NCBI GenBank assembly: GCA_027943335.1
Contig: BSBK01002075.1
Location: forward strand, 4,415,001-4,479,000
DNA: 64,000 nt
Direction of reading: 5' to 3'
Source: Chamaecyparis obtusa
Lineage: Eukaryota; Streptophyta; Pinopsida; Cupressales; Cupressaceae
Positions within the stretch are counted from its first letter, which is position 1. Each line of letters opens with the position of its first letter. Positions 26,608-40,114 of the stretch are shown here, one piece after another. A program made the position numbers and the translations under genes. The notes under the pieces were generated by a model. It was given only the letters and a program-made list of their open reading frames with translations, was not told the origin of the DNA and ran no database searches.

Positions 26608-29600
26608 TAAGTACATAGATTTGACATATGTCTCTATTCCAGAGACTTTTCATAGGACTTTTTATCCTTTCAAAATTTGGCCCGAAATAAATATGAATGT
26701 GAACACGTCTTTATTTTGGGGACTTTCTCTAGAACTTGGTGTCCTTTAAAATTTTGGCACGAAATAGGATTTATGCCATTGATTTAGGATCATCCAACAG
26801 TTATAAAAAATAGGTTTACTATATGTCAGATGATATAAAATTAACTTAGGCCACCTTACTAAAATATTAAAAATTGTTTGAGCTTTCTGAGGCGTTGCCC
26901 CAAAACCCCCATTCAATAATTTGGATGGAAATTATAGCGATGAAAGTGGGAAAATTTAACCTTCAAGTCTAATAATAATTAGGATCCATTTAACAAGAAT
27001 GGTGAAATGATGGTTGCTAGGTATGTGTACTTATAGCCATGATTTTCTTCAACAATGAAAGATTCACTAGGATTTTATAGAATTTTCATACAATTGAAAA
27101 AAAATCGCTAGTTAAATTAATATTTTATCTTTTAAAATTTAAAAAATTCACCAACAATATTATTTTTTTCCACCCAAAATAATGTAGGATTCACCAGGAT
27201 TTTATACTTTTTCTAGGGACGGGGTTTCTTAAAGTTTTCCCTGGTAGTGACTATGGTAAGTATACCTTGGTTTAATTTTGGAAATGATTTCTTAGAGTTT
27301 ATCTCTTTCTAGGACGAGTGAGAAAATAATCCTGCAAGGGACAAAGAAACCTTGCGAGAACAACACGGTTTTGGATTTGATCTCTTTGGAAAAAGACTTG
27401 TAACTTCAAGTTGTGTATGTCTTGAAAAATGTTTCTCACTGGGTTTATGACATAAAAAACACACCCAAGTAATTCTACCATATGGAATCGACTTAGCTTG
27501 AAAACCTTTTCTCACAAACTTAGGCACACACCCGAGAGCTGATCAGAATACAACCACTATAGACCACGCAATGGATCAAACAATGTCGTATTAGCCAACT
27601 CCAAATGCTCAAGGATGGCACGATATGGTGAGTTTCTTGGGGAGGTTACAATCCTCCTTGCACAAAGATTATCAAACCTTCAGGAGTAGAATGAGCATGT
27701 TTCTAGTTTAATAGTTTCTAGTGTTTCCGCTGCATCCACCCAAAATATTTGTATTCATGTGACTCACTTAAGAACCTAATTGACCATGTCGTCTCCTTAG
27801 GAAACTTTTCTCGATCTGAACTATTATTCACACGCCATGCCCAAGCTTGGTTGGATATAAAATCAGAGTTTACTTGCAGTCTTATTTATATATTGACCAA
27901 GGTATTTACTAGTTTTAGGTCATCCTCTAAAGGGGAAGCACACCCTCTAGATAAGCCTCACTAGAAGAAAAACCAATTGAATTAGATCTTTCTCTTCACC
28001 CAAGTTCTGCGAAGGTGATGGGAGATGATACATATATAAATTAATTATTTTTACGTCACTTAATTAACAAGGATTTGCAATGAAATAAAGAGCTCTAAGG
28101 AAGTGTTGTAAAACACTCCTTCAAACACGCCAAAAACTCATTCTTAATAGATGATTTAATTATCTAAGTTTTTTCTATCTATGACATCAAACACTCATGA
28201 TTAACATGTAAGGTTCTTTGGAAAACAAATGACAATGCTTTGAAGGGGAAAGTTTGATTTGCAAAAATAAGAAGTTTTACTTTCTTAGCATTAAAGATTG
28301 TGTGAGTTCATTTCAACCCCAAATTAAAGTGTTTGTTATTGCTTTGTTCATTTTCCCTTAAGCATTCAAGAATGTGTTCTTGTTCTTTTTTAAACCCTAG
28401 TTTGAAATGTGAAAGTTTGAGAGTTCTTTTTAATCTTTGTCATTTTTTAGAGCACTAAAGTCAAATTGTGAAAGTGATGTGGAGAATACAATGTAAGTTT
28501 TAGTGTACCAAATTCAAGTATGAGTTCATTTAAAAATTAGAAAAATATAAACAATCAGCAATCCTATAGCTAGAGATCGCAATTTGCAGGCCTACGCAGA
28601 AACCAAAAACATAAAATGTGGAAAGGCAATCCCGCAGGTTGTACAAGCAATCCCATTGATTTGTCAGATAAAACATGTAGACATCTAAATTGTCCTTCGC
28701 ACTAATATTAATTTTTATTAATATTTTCCCTTAACATTTTGGTTAATTTTATTAATTGACTATAATCATTATATTCTTCTATTTATTTAATTAAATTTAC
28801 TTTAATTAAATAAAGTCATTTTCCTTTTGTATTTAAATTTTATTTAAATACTTTAATATATTAAATTAAATTTAATATATTATCCCTCTATTGCCTTTTA
28901 TAAAATAAATTTTATTTATTTTATTCCTCCACTAACCTAAAGTTCTTCTAAACCATGATTAAATTAAATTTATTTTAATTTAATTCCTTTTCCCTTTTTC
29001 CTATGCTTACCTTTTTCTAAATATTCTTCTAATCTTGATTAAAAGGTGGATTACCTCTAATCATGTACACAATCACCTTTTTCAAGGTAGCCACCTCCCC
29101 ATCTTTTTTCTCCACCAGTCATTTTTTAATTCCCTTTTTCCCTCTCAAATGAAGTTTGACTTTTGCCACTTCACCTTTTTCAAACCCTACCTAACATCTT
29201 TTTGCCTCTTAATCCTATCCACTCATTTATTTTTGCCTCTTCATCTTAGCCACTCCTCTTTTGCCTCTTAATCCTATCCACTCATTCTTTTGCCTCTTAA
29301 TCTCCACCGTCCAATTCTTTTCATTTTCTATTTTAGGAGGCCTCACTCCTCATTTTAAGTCTAAGGCTCTTTTTCTTCTTAATCTCTTAGCTCTTGCATC
29401 TTCTAGCATTCTTGATCATTCTAGTTCTTTTCTTCATTGTAATCTAATGTTGTTCTTAGTTTTTTTAATCTTGTTTCATTAATCTTAGATCTTAATCTTA
29501 TTATCATTATCATAGTCTTGAATTAATCTTGCATCAACTTAGTCTTTATCATTTGTGAAATTGAAGCTTGGGGCAAGTTTCTCATATTTTTTCTCAATCA

Positions 29601-31900
29601 ATTCACCATCATCTAGCTTGCATCCCATAATTTTGTATTAGTTTTTCATTTCATTTGTCTTGGGAGAGCATACTCACATAATCTCAAAGAGAAAATCAAA
29701 CAAGGCTTTGGGTGCCCTTGTTTTAGCTCACTAGAGGTTGTAATGAAAGTTGCTTATTTTGTTGCACTTGAAATGACTAACATCTAGTGTGATTTTTTGG
29801 TGTTTTGTATTTGCAGCAAGTAGGTTCAAATTTTCATTGCATACAAAACATAAAAAACTAGAGTTTCCATAACAATAAATTTTACACTTGCGATCCCACA
29901 GGGTCAACTCACAATCCTGGATAGTCAAACCTCAATCCCATGAGCACATATTTTAATAAAAATGATTGATAGAGGATTAAGGCACGTGATTTTTTTCTTC
30001 CTTAAGGCTTACAATGAAGCGTTCCCATAGTGTCATACCTCGTTCCCATAGGTCTAATTTAAAATAGAAATTCAAGACATAGGAGAAATAGGTTTTGGGA
30101 GGCTGGGAGGCCTCTGGCTATGGGAATGTGATCTCGCAGGTCGTAATGTCAATCCCATCAACTGTGTAAGAGATCCCGCAGGTGGATGTTTTTGATGTTG
30201 TGTAAAATATGACCTTGGAAATGATGTCGCACGAGCTCTTTGTTTGGCCTTCCAACCTGCAAAAACTAAAAATCACCTTGTAAAGTGCTCAAACAACAAA
30301 AAAATGTTAGTGTTTGTTAGTTTTTTTAAAGATAAAATAGTGAAATAGATGAGAGAATGACCCTTGTTGTGGGTCCCACTGAGTGTGCCAAAATGTTAGC
30401 AATGAAATGAGGAGAGTTTGTGACCTAAGGTGGATATTTAGTCCCTGGTGTTGCTAGAAGGTAATCATTGATCTTATTTTTTGAAATATTGGTACCAAAA
30501 GAAAGTATTAGACAAGTTTAGATAGATCTCTTTTTTGGAATAACGAAGATTTCCAATTTGAAAATCTATCAACTCTTTCAAGTATTTAGATAAATCAATC
30601 TCTACATAGACATAATTCTTAGAGAAAATTTCTCCAAAGAGGAAGAAATATGGTACAAGAGATGCCATCAAGGCAATGGGGGGCCAAGGAGCTTAAGCCA
30701 CATAAGAAAAAAGTGTTTTTATCATTTAGGATTAAAAAATTCTCATTGTCAAGGTTGAAAAATGAATAAAGAGGAACAAACATACAAGGGATTAGGTTGA
30801 AGATTGTACTGGGCATGATCTGCTTGAGCAAAAAAGACAAAACCCCTTGGTGATTTTTTTAATAGTCTTCAAGTGGGCCACATGTGGGACCCAAATTTTT
30901 GTTACACATTTCCTTAGCATGGTTTTGGGGGGAGGCTTATCTACAAAGTAACCTATAATCTAGTTTACAAATCATTGACATGTACTATCAAATTCAAGGA
31001 TGAGCAAGACCCAATCTGTTGGTGTTTTAGAAGACCTTCCTTGTGAAAGACTTTCAATACAAACTTCCTAGGATGCTTGCTTAGCTACCAATTGTCAACA
31101 CCAACAAGAACTGTGAATTGAAGTCGATTAAGACCATATAAAGGGCTTAAAAAATTCGTACAATAAATACAAAATGAGGAGAGAAAAGCCTATACTAATG
31201 ACATGGTAAAGCAAAATAAAGACAATGTTACAAAAAAGAACCCAACAAAATGCTCCATCATCCGTATAAAATTTATTTAATACCTAATCATCAAATACCG
31301 TCCATAGGCTACACTCCAATATCTAGAATGTACTTTCATATTTAAATTTTATAATTTCAATCCTTACTTTTAACAATAAATTGAATTAATTTTATACCTA
31401 GAAATTGAGTGTAAATCATTCAAAGAAATAATTAGAAAATATATATTATATAATAAAATAAAATTCAAACATCCACATAAATCTTAGGCACTAGTCTAGA
31501 CAAGAACACCTAGATAACTAAACTCCATCCATAAAACTAAAAAGTATAGATATGAAATTTTCCGCTTTGCAAATGTTAAGGCCATAAAATGCATCATGGT
31601 TTTCACGCACAGAGTACAATTTATCGATATCGATGACAGCCGAACGTTTCAAACACAAAACATGAGAGTAAAATTAGGTGTCATGGTCGTACTGAATTTC
31701 GATTGGATGAAGAAGATGAACACAGGAAGGCCATCACGTGTAAGAATACGACATATTTCCAGAGTATGAATAATAAGAATGCAGACAGTACAAGATTCTC
31801 ATGCCCAATTCAATTTACAGTACCTATTCAATTACCTCATAATCAGAACTAAAACGGCTTGTCTATACAGATAATTGCGCTCACTTCATGAAAGTTGGAA
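26608..31900. other. Long spacer with no defendable gene
   Basis: AT-rich intergenic DNA. 28690-29030 is nearly pure A/T. 29195-29330 has three to four copies of a ~27-bp pyrimidine-rich phrase (TTGCCTCTTAATCCTATCC). 28560-30250 has a recurring phrase ATCCCGCAGGT (near 28628, 30126 and 30170, with variants near 29888). The short open frames here lack family motifs. Retroelement LTR remnants are possible. Confidence 0.4.
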
Positions 31901-31901
31901 C

Positions 31902-31910
31902 TATAAAAAT
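31902..31910 (+). promoter_or_regulatory. Candidate TATA box of the pectinesterase gene
   Basis: CTATAAAAATAG lies about 390 bp before the start codon. It is the best TATA-like match in the preceding 800 bp. A start site about 30 bp downstream would give a long 5' leader, which is plausible but unproven. Confidence 0.35.
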
Positions 31911-32295
31911 AGAGTATGTGCATTGGCATGATGTTAATGCATTGATCAACGGTTTATGAGCATTAGTTTAATTTTCTGTTTTTTTTCCAGTTTTGACAGT
32001 TTTATATGACAGTTCAACTGTTCTATCGCTGCCTTGTATTCTTCTATTTCGCATCGAAAATAACATTAATTATCTTTGTCATTTCCACTCTATGGCAAAT
32101 CCTGGCCTGACAGATCATATCCATACCCAACTCGCGAAAGAGACGAGCAAATGATGCCGGTGGCGTCCTAATCCGAATGCTACATAAACGAATCTGACAA
32201 TACATTCAGAAACACACTTCTCAGCGAAAGCTTGTCCGATCCGTTGTCCCTCCAATCCTTTTGGCGTTAGCAATCAAACAGAAAATTTGAAGGAA

Positions 32296-35266
32296 ATGGA
32301 GGGAGCGAAACCGGGGAAACCGGTCATTCTTACCAGAAGGGCGGCCATAACTATTGCGGCTTCTGTCACGCTCTTCGCCACGGTCGTACGCATTGCGGTT
32401 CTAGCCGCCTTTCATAACAGCCACCATAGTCATATAGCCATGAAAAATTCAGTCCATATGACCCGGGGCCCAAATCATTCGATACCGGCGGCTTGCCAGG
32501 GCTCCGCAGATCCTCAGCTGTGCGCTTCAACTATGGCGGTCTTAGGACCAGACTGGCCTCAATATGACCAGGAGGAACCTTCTGTAGAGATTCTCAGAAA
32601 CGCCGTCCTGAAAATAAGCGCCTTTGTAGAACAAAGCATGGCGAGGGCTCTGGAATTGGTGCCCAAAGCCGCCCCGGGATTAGAGCAAATCGCTCTCGAA
32701 GACTGTCTCGATCTTTACAACCTTACGTTCGACGAGCTCGGCCACGCGTTCGATTACTTGCTCGACTTCAGCCAAAATCCTCATCCTGGATTTGAGGCCA
32801 GTTACGCCCAGATGTTTCTCAGCGCCGCCATTACCAACCAGGACACGTGCATTGAAGGATTTGCAAACACGAATGGGGCTCTCAAATCCCAAATGCAACT
32901 CAGCGCGCAAGTAAATTCTCATATCCTTACCCCTTGCCTTGCCCTCTCTAAGAAAATTTCAGATCTCACTGCAGAATCTCCGGCGGCTCCAGCACCAAGT
33001 CCAGTCAGTCGCCGTGTTTTAGTCGGAGATGATTTTCCGGCGTGGTTGGCGGCCTCGGATCGCAGGCTTCTGACGGCCTCTGCTGAAGATTTACATATCG
33101 ATGTCGTAGTTGCTCAGGATGGTAGCGGAGATTACAGTACGATTGGCGAGGCTGTGGAAGATGCACCTCGGAAGAATGACAAGAGATATGTTATATATAT
33201 TAAGGCTGGAGTGTATCGGGAGAATGTTGAGATCGAGAAGGATAAGCGGTATCTCACTTTGGTTGGGGAGGGCGTGAACTGCACCATTGTCACTGCCAAC
33301 AGGAGTGTTGCGGATAGTCTCACCACATATCATACTGCAACTTTTGGTAAATCTCCTCTACCCTTCATTCTAATCACTGTTTTTTTTCCCCTAGATGTTT
33401 AGTTTATATGCAATTTGTATGTAGGAGGTTACGCATTTGTTATCACAAAATTAAAAAAAAATATATAGTAGGTTGTAATATTGTATTGGAACTAATTAGT
33501 CTTGTAATCTTGTTTAAAGAAATGGATGCTTCAGAATAGTTCACTCTATCAAATCATGTTTCTCTTTATTGATTACATCAAAGTGTGTAGCATTTGCATA
33601 TAAGAGATCATACATTCTTTACAAAGTAGAAAAGGAATATATAGCTTGTATTAATAGACAATACGTAAAAAAAAATATCTTTTTCCAACTTTTGGTAAAT
33701 CTTCTTTACAAATATCTGTTCCTTTTTACTTATTATGCCAAAGTGTTGTACCACTTGTCTATAAGAGGTCTACATCTCTGTTCAGAAAATAAAAAAGTAA
33801 CATATGCTTAGATTGATAGCTTGTAATGATACTACATATATGAAAAATAAAAAATCAAATAAATCTTGTAATCTTATTTTAAAAAATAGATATTCCACAA
33901 TAGTTCACTCTCTATTAAATTTTTTTTTTTTTTCTTTTATTACATCAAGATGTGTACCATGTGTACCAACTTCATATAAGAGGACATGTATCATTATTTA
34001 TAAAATGAAAAATTTATTAATGTGAAAAGGTTGTAGATCAATTGGTTGAGTATAATTGATGAGGATGATGACATGAGATATCGAAAATCATCTACTAAGG
34101 TTTATACGAGAGAGGTACTTTCTGAAGCACCTTTAGGTCAGACTTGACCTTGGATGAATTTGAAAAATAGAATTCCTTACATGTGTCTGCTTATCTTGGA
34201 GAAACTTGTACTTTAGATATATGCTTACTAATATTCATATTCTTGTGTTTGAAGGGTACTATTAGATCTGTGTTTGAAAAAGTTTTTTTTTTTTTTGTGG
34301 TTTCTCTCCTCTCCTCAAGTGTCCGTGACAAAGAAAAATCTTTACCCTGTGATACAAAGTTCATTTTTTAGGGTGCTTGTATAACAAGGCATTTTTTCTT
34401 TCTTAGATGTCCTCTGTGACGAACAGAAATCTTTAGCATGTCAAAAAGTTCAGTTTTTTCTTGAATTTATAGGAGCTACAGCCAGCTGTAGCCAAACGGG
34501 GTTGATGTCGATTTAATTTATCTTCTCCGCATGTCACAATTTCTGTTATGCAGCTGTGAAAGGCAAGGGATTTTTTGCCCGTGACATAACGTTTGAGAAC
34601 ACAGCTGGAGCAGGGAAGCATCAAGCAGTGGCCCTTCTAGTGGCGTCTCATGAATCAGTGTTCTACCGGTGTGGAATGAAAGGCTACCAAGACACCCTGT
34701 ACGCCCATTCACTTTGCCAATTCTACAGAGAATGTGAAATCTACGGCACAGTGGATTTCATATTCGGGGACGCAGCAGCCGTGTTTCAGAAATGCGTAAT
34801 AATGGCGAGGAAACCCATGGAAGCTCAGAAAATCACAATAACTGCACAAGGCAGAAAGACCGCCGACTCGGACACTGGATTTTCTGTGCATGACTGCAAT
34901 GTCACTGCTGCTCCTGATCTTCTTCCTGTCAAAGACTCCTTCAAAACATTTCTTGGCAGGCCGTGGAAAGCGTACTCTAGAACTGTGTTCATGCAGTCTT
35001 ATCTAGACGATATTATTCAACCAGAGGGTTGGTTGCCATGGAATGCCTCAGATTTTGCCCTAAGCACTCTTTTCTACGGCGAGTACAAAAACTATGGAGC
35101 GGGAGCATCAGTTTCAGAACGTGTAAACTGGACGGGTTATCAGATTCTTGAGCATCCTTCACAGGCCAAGAAATTTACTGTTGCCTGTCTCATCCGTGGT
35201 AAAAAATGGCTTAAGCCTACGGGAGTCCCGTTTAATGCCGGTTTGAAACGTGGTCACAAGGACTGA
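32296..35266 (+). CDS. PME: Pectinesterase (type I pectin methylesterase with PMEI pro-region), two exons
   Basis: Coding exons are 32296-33346 and 34554-35266, joined in phase 1 across a GT...AG intron, giving 587 residues. It de-esterifies cell-wall homogalacturonan, releasing methanol. Residues ~14-40 form a signal anchor (basic RR, then a hydrophobic run). The PMEI-type pro-region follows, with its four cysteines at 67, 76, 137 and 185. Two basic processing sites, RRVL (239-242) and RRLL (256-259), separate it from the catalytic domain (~269-575). All family signatures are present: GVYRE (305-309), QAVAL (374-378), QDTLY (396-400, catalytic Asp397), DFIFG (418-422, catalytic Asp418) and LGRPW (484-488, Arg486). 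The start is the first ATG in the frame and precedes the anchor. No stop or frameshift is seen, so it is probably functional. Codon use is GC-richer than the surroundings. The specific paralogue cannot be named. Confidence 0.95.
33347..34553 (+). other. Intron of the pectinesterase gene, with internal degenerate repeats
   Basis: The donor GGTAAATC and acceptor TTATGCAG border a 1207-bp AT-rich intron at the position usual for plant pectinesterases. Inside are about three degenerate copies of a ~180-bp block (33490-33640, 33690-33800, 33856-34010), sharing CTTGTAATCTT, AGTTCACTCT, ATTACATCAA and CATATAAGAG words. The 17-base string CAACTTTTGGTAAATCT spanning the true exon-intron junction (33338-33354) recurs exactly at 33686-33702. 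Confidence 0.85.
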
Positions 35267-35598
35267 TGATCAGAGTTAGTTTCTTTTTCTTTTTTTTTTA
35301 TGATTTCCGGCCCTTTGAAGTTCTGATCAGCTTTATATTTCATGATTGTTCCTTTAACAATGTAGAGGAATGATTCTTTTTCCACGCTGGAATAATGGAG
35401 GGCTAATTCGTCTCCCTCTATTCATTCTGTTTGCATCTTATTTGTGAGGTGGACTGAGTGCATTGTCAAATGAAGAGTGGATTAGTTTCTGTGTGTTGCT
35501 GCCCTGTGATTTCAGCTATGTGGGCTCTTTATGTGCTTCATCTATCATTTATATCTTCATTCATGTTTGCCAAGTAAATGAATTCTCAATTTTAATGA

Positions 35599-35649
35599 AA
35601 TAAACAGAAGATGATGTAATCAGGGCAATTTTCTTTTCCAAGTAATAAA
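35599..35649 (+). terminator. Candidate polyadenylation signals
   Basis: AATAAA occurs at 35599-35604 and at 35644-35649, about 330-380 bp after the pectinesterase stop codon. Confidence 0.45.
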
Positions 35650-35935
35650 CATAAGATAATCTATTCAAAACATTTTTTTTTTCTGGGATTCCTACAAATT
35701 TTAGAATATTTTGTTATAAATTTTGAATTGAGTTTTATAAAATTTTATTTTACAATAATTTTTTTTTCAAATTTTTTATTGTAAAATTTTAATAATATTT
35801 TATTTAAATTAATGATTTTTATAGATTATACTGATATACTGTTTTTAATTAATTATTGAAAAGAGATTGTTACAATTTACAATATCAATAGATATTGTTG
35901 TTTCTGTAGGAATTTGTGTTAATGATATTTGAATT

Positions 35936-36114
35936 GAACAATAAGTTTCTGGATTCGATTGTGTGAGTTTTTTTAGCATCGATGTTTCAGATCACACTCC
36001 GTGATCCATCATCGGGAGATCCGGAGTGTGATCACTGATGATGGATCACAGAGTGTGATCCGAAACGTCAATGCTAAAAAAACTCACACAATCGAATCCA
36101 AAAACTTATTGTTC
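35936..36114. mobile_element. Fold-back (MITE-like) element with 78-bp arms
   Basis: Arms 35936-36013 and 36037-36114 are inverse copies with 5 mismatches in 78 by eye, all transitions, around a 23-bp spacer. Within each arm GATCACACTCCGTGATCC-type sequence is itself partly palindromic. A partial third copy of the inner arm (GGATCACACTCCATGATCC) lies at about 36163-36190. No coding capacity is seen. Confidence 0.8.
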
Positions 36115-36199
36115 ATCATAATGGATTGTGGAAATTTGATTTTGTTGATATTTGAATTAACATTTTGGATCACACTCCATGATCCATCATTATGATGAA

Positions 36200-37310
36200 G
36201 AGAACCTTAAGAAGCCAAAAGACTCTTAATACAAGATACATATCAATAAGAGACACAATTTTGCGTTAGATATTGGCTCAAATATTGATCTCTATACATC
36301 CTTATTTCCTCTCATTTAAATACATCCTCTCATAATTGTCATAAATTAGTCTTTGATTGCATCAATATTCACACATATTTGATGCATTCACTCAAGTTGC
36401 ATCAAAATTATATATGTCATTTGCATTATAGAGAACTTTCCTTTTGATAATTCACTCAAAACTATAAAATCAATTGGTATAGGAGGTTGATGTAAGAGAA
36501 TTTTTCCCTAGCAATTCAACAATATCATTGAGCATGTTTATAAATACCACACACACACATATACACATATATACACATATGTACACACATATATAATTTG
36601 AATTCATAAAAGGTCTTTGTTAATAGAGATGTAAGTTTTTATGAATGTTCACATTTTACAGACATTTCTTCTCATTCTACAACTACAAATGAAATTCACT
36701 TGTTTTTAGATATATTATAGAGGAATAGAAACTCTTTTGATGAGGATTAAGTGCACACTACTAAATTAATGAATATAATGTTATTGAAAGTGGAATAACT
36801 AATTACTATGACCAAATTATTTTTTGTACATAGTAATACTTTCGTATAGAAAAAATAAGTAGTATTGAAGAGATATATATCCAAGGCCCAAAGATCCAAG
36901 GAAAGAATGGAATTGATCTCATGACCAAAGACTTACAAAAAAAAGGTCAATTTGTTAGAAAATATTACATCATTAGATTAGTTTATAGGTTATTAAATTT
37001 ATTAAATAAGTAAATTTGTTTAATGTTAGTTTTGAGGTAGTTACTTTCCTATTGGAAATTTATTTATAGGAATGAAAAGGATTTAAAATCTATTGCATTC
37101 TAATGAAAATTAAATAATTGAATACAATTTAAATCCTAATTTTATGCAATTACATATCAATATGTTCTCTTTTCTTTGTTATACAATTATGATGTGATTT
37201 ATATCCAACAAGTTGTTCACCATTTTAACATATTATGAAAGTAATTATTTCTTGTGGCTCTAAAAAATGAAGATTGTTTGGGTATTTTTGAAGTTTTAAA
37301 TTTCATTCTT
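36200..37310. other. AT-rich spacer, no gene seen
   Basis: It contains a CA/TA-rich microsatellite at 36546-36596. No open frame of interest. Confidence 0.45.
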
Positions 37311-37780
37311 ACCTCAATAGGAGAAAAATAAATGCACCTAATATAATGAAATAATGTACAATTGATACAATTATATGATTTTACCTAAGTAAACTTAAGT
37401 AAATGTGCACATTATAAATGTGCACACCAACACTTTGTAGTACACACCCTCTTGCTTCCCTTATTATTTTGTTATTGTGGACTCATATCTAACTATATAT
37501 GTGAACTTGTGAATTTGATTTTGTAGATATATTATTATGATGACTTGTAAATTATTTTTCAATGATGTTTTATGTTTATGAGTATGAATTATCGGTGTCA
37601 GGATTAATGTTTACAACTTTGATGAATTTTTTAATGATTTTAAATGATGATTATGTGGATTACATTACACTAATCCATGTTTTAAGGTGTTATTAATTGG
37701 AATATGGATTATGATCTCTAACATGTTTTGAATGCCTATTGTAAGATGAACATGTGTATATGTTGTGCAAGTTTTTCAAT
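37311..37780 (+). repeat. ~470-bp direct repeat, left copy
   Basis: It matches 47106-47570 almost throughout, including TTTTACCTAAGTAAACTTAA and GTGGATTACATTACACTAAT steps. The copies enclose the Ty3/gypsy element and the LINE. Neither copy begins TG or ends CA in a clear way, so I do not call LTRs. Confidence 0.75.
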
Positions 37781-37919
37781 GTGTTTGTAATATTCGACTA
37801 CCCATGTTTGTAATATTTGGTTGTGATTTTTTAGATGGATCTATTGTGGTGTTAATATCTATTAGTATTTTGTTATATTTATTGTTATTTATAACTTTTT
37901 TTTATCAAGTGATACTTTA

Positions 37920-37922
37920 TGC

Positions 37923-37968
<46 letters not shown>

Positions 37969-38010
37969 TTTTCACCTCTATCATCATCATCGTCATCATC
38001 ATCATCATGT
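37920..38010. repeat. Trinucleotide microsatellites, (ATT)n then (ATC)n-like
   Basis: About 15 ATT units from 37920 to 37965, followed by a CATCAT/CGTCAT stretch at 37980-38008. Confidence 0.9.
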
Positions 38011-40089
38011 TCACATTTACATTTACATTTATTTTTATGTTTATGTTTATTATTTAGTTAATTGTACTTTTGATTATTTATTTAATTATGATTCTATCCT
38101 AATATTTTATCTCATGTATTTAACTATTTATATTTGTGTGAGCACTATATTATGTGCAACTATGTTCATTTGTGGAGTATCTAAATAAAAAACCATTTAC
38201 ATACATAGTTATGTTTGATGAGGGTAAATGATTAATAAATAAATAAAATTTATTTTGGTAGGAGTTAGTTGTATTTTGATGAGTTAATTAATAAATTATT
38301 TATACAATAATCTATATGATTTGTTACTTTTTTTTGTTGGTTAGTTTGTTTGTTTGCATTCTGTAAAATTTCTTGAATCAATCAAAGATACAAAATGAGC
38401 ACAAAAACATTAATGAGAGAAAAGTGAACAAGGTGAATAAGTTGGAGAAGCAATGTACATATAGGAAGAGTGATTGGGCCAAATCAGAAGTCAAACCCAA
38501 CACTCAAAGAGTGGTGGCGAGTTGCCTCCCACTAAACTAGCATGACGTGTCAAAATAGAACCAATTTCTAAATCATAATAACCTGTATGAATAAGTGTCA
38601 AATACATGGAAAACTAAGTAGGCTTAATTAAGCCTAAGTGTATATAAATAAACTAAATATACTAATTCATTATCGTACATATTTTGGGGAAAGAGTTTAT
38701 TATTTTTGGATATTTTGGGGCTTCTCTTCTCACAACTTTTGAATGGAAAATTTGAGAAAATCTATGAAGGGAGTGCTTGGGAACTACTTTGGATCGATTT
38801 GGAGCTTGATTTGATTATATTTGGTTGGATTTGCTACTATTTAGAGGATTATCTTGTTGCAATTTTAGTGAATACATTGAGGGATTTTGGCTGCAACTTT
38901 TTGAGAGATTTTCAGATTTCTTTTCCAACAATTTTGGAGTGTTTTGGTGTGAAATTTGTGTGGAACACTTGCAATTTTGGGCTTTTTCTTTGTAGAGATT
39001 TTGGTTGGTGATTGTTTGGATTAAAATGAGTATTTAGTTTGTGAGGGGGATTTTCTTCGAATTGAATCATTGTTTTGCTATTTAGGAAGGGCTTTGGCTA
39101 AGACATTTTGGTGTGCAAGCTTCTCCATCTCCTTTGTTTAAAAAAAAAAAAAATGAGGTACGCTTCTTCTTCTCTCATCTATTTTCTTCAAGAATTTATT
39201 TCTTTAAAATGACAATGTGGTGTGTTTATAATTATTTATATCAAGCTAAAAATAGATTTCATTTCTAGCTTGGAATTGATATTTTTTGTTTTGAAAAACA
39301 CTTGTTTTCATTGTAAAATTTGGGGTTATTTGAGGGTTTGTTGTAGACTTCTTCTTTGTGTATGAATTTTTGGGATTTTTTGGCTGATTTTTTGGAAGGG
39401 TTTGATTTTCTATTCATATTCCCTTTCAAAGAATTTTCTATGGAATAATCTAGCTCATTCTATGTTTGGGAGTTGTTTTATGTCTAAATCCTTAATGAGA
39501 AGTCCTAGAGAGGCCTATGTGTATGACTATATGCTTCAATTATGGATTATGAATTAATGTATGTTATATATGAGATATGTGTGTCCTTTATGCTTTATGA
39601 TTCTTTGAATTTAACACCAAGGTATGGGTATTTGGATGCAATTAGGGAGACTGGCTCTCAATGGGGACCAGTGTTGGGGTTAAGATGTCTTAACCTTTGA
39701 GTGCTCACATTAATAACTAATTTTATTAATTATTTGGTGTATATTGATTTATCCAACTTTTAGGAGGTTGAGATCATAAGATTTAAGAAAACTAATTTGA
39801 CAACTTTCTATGAAGACTAAGTCACGTTTTCTTAACAAAATAGAATAAAGTATATTTTTGGTTGATTTTTCTTGTAGGCTAAGCTAAGGAAGGATTTTAT
39901 TTCTTTTAAGATTTATCCACAAGAAATAAGATACTTTTTAATTACATGAATTTGGATTCATTGATGAAGTGTTTTCTTCAACTTTATTTCTTTGTTGAAG
40001 ATGGAATTTTCTTTCTTTGGTGTCTATTTTGTAAAGCTTTAAATATGTGCATTGTAAGCTCTATAGATACAAATATTGCTAGAGGTTTA
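38011..40089. other. AT-rich spacer, no defendable gene
   Basis: A 101-codon open frame at 38706-39011 (Leu/Phe/Trp-rich) has no recognisable motif, and the base composition is that of its surroundings. I treat it as chance. 39100-39900 is similar T-rich DNA. Confidence 0.4.
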
Positions 40090-40114
40090 TATGTGTGTGT
40101 GTGTGTGTGTGTGT

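Noticed and set aside
29035..29482. Ser/Phe/Leu-rich open frames
   Set aside because: They arise from a pyrimidine-rich tandem phrase (TTGCCTCTTAATCC) and show no protein family signal.
34433..34712. Minus-strand open frames across the second pectinesterase exon
   Set aside because: They are shadows of the conserved plus-strand coding sequence.
37311..37780. LTR of a large element paired with 47106-47570
   Set aside because: The copies do not begin TG and end CA at comparable points, and no primer site or target duplication was seen; kept only as direct repeats.
38706..39011. 101-codon open frame rich in Leu, Phe and Trp
   Set aside because: No motif, no splice context, composition equal to its T/G-rich surroundings, and no conserved neighbour.
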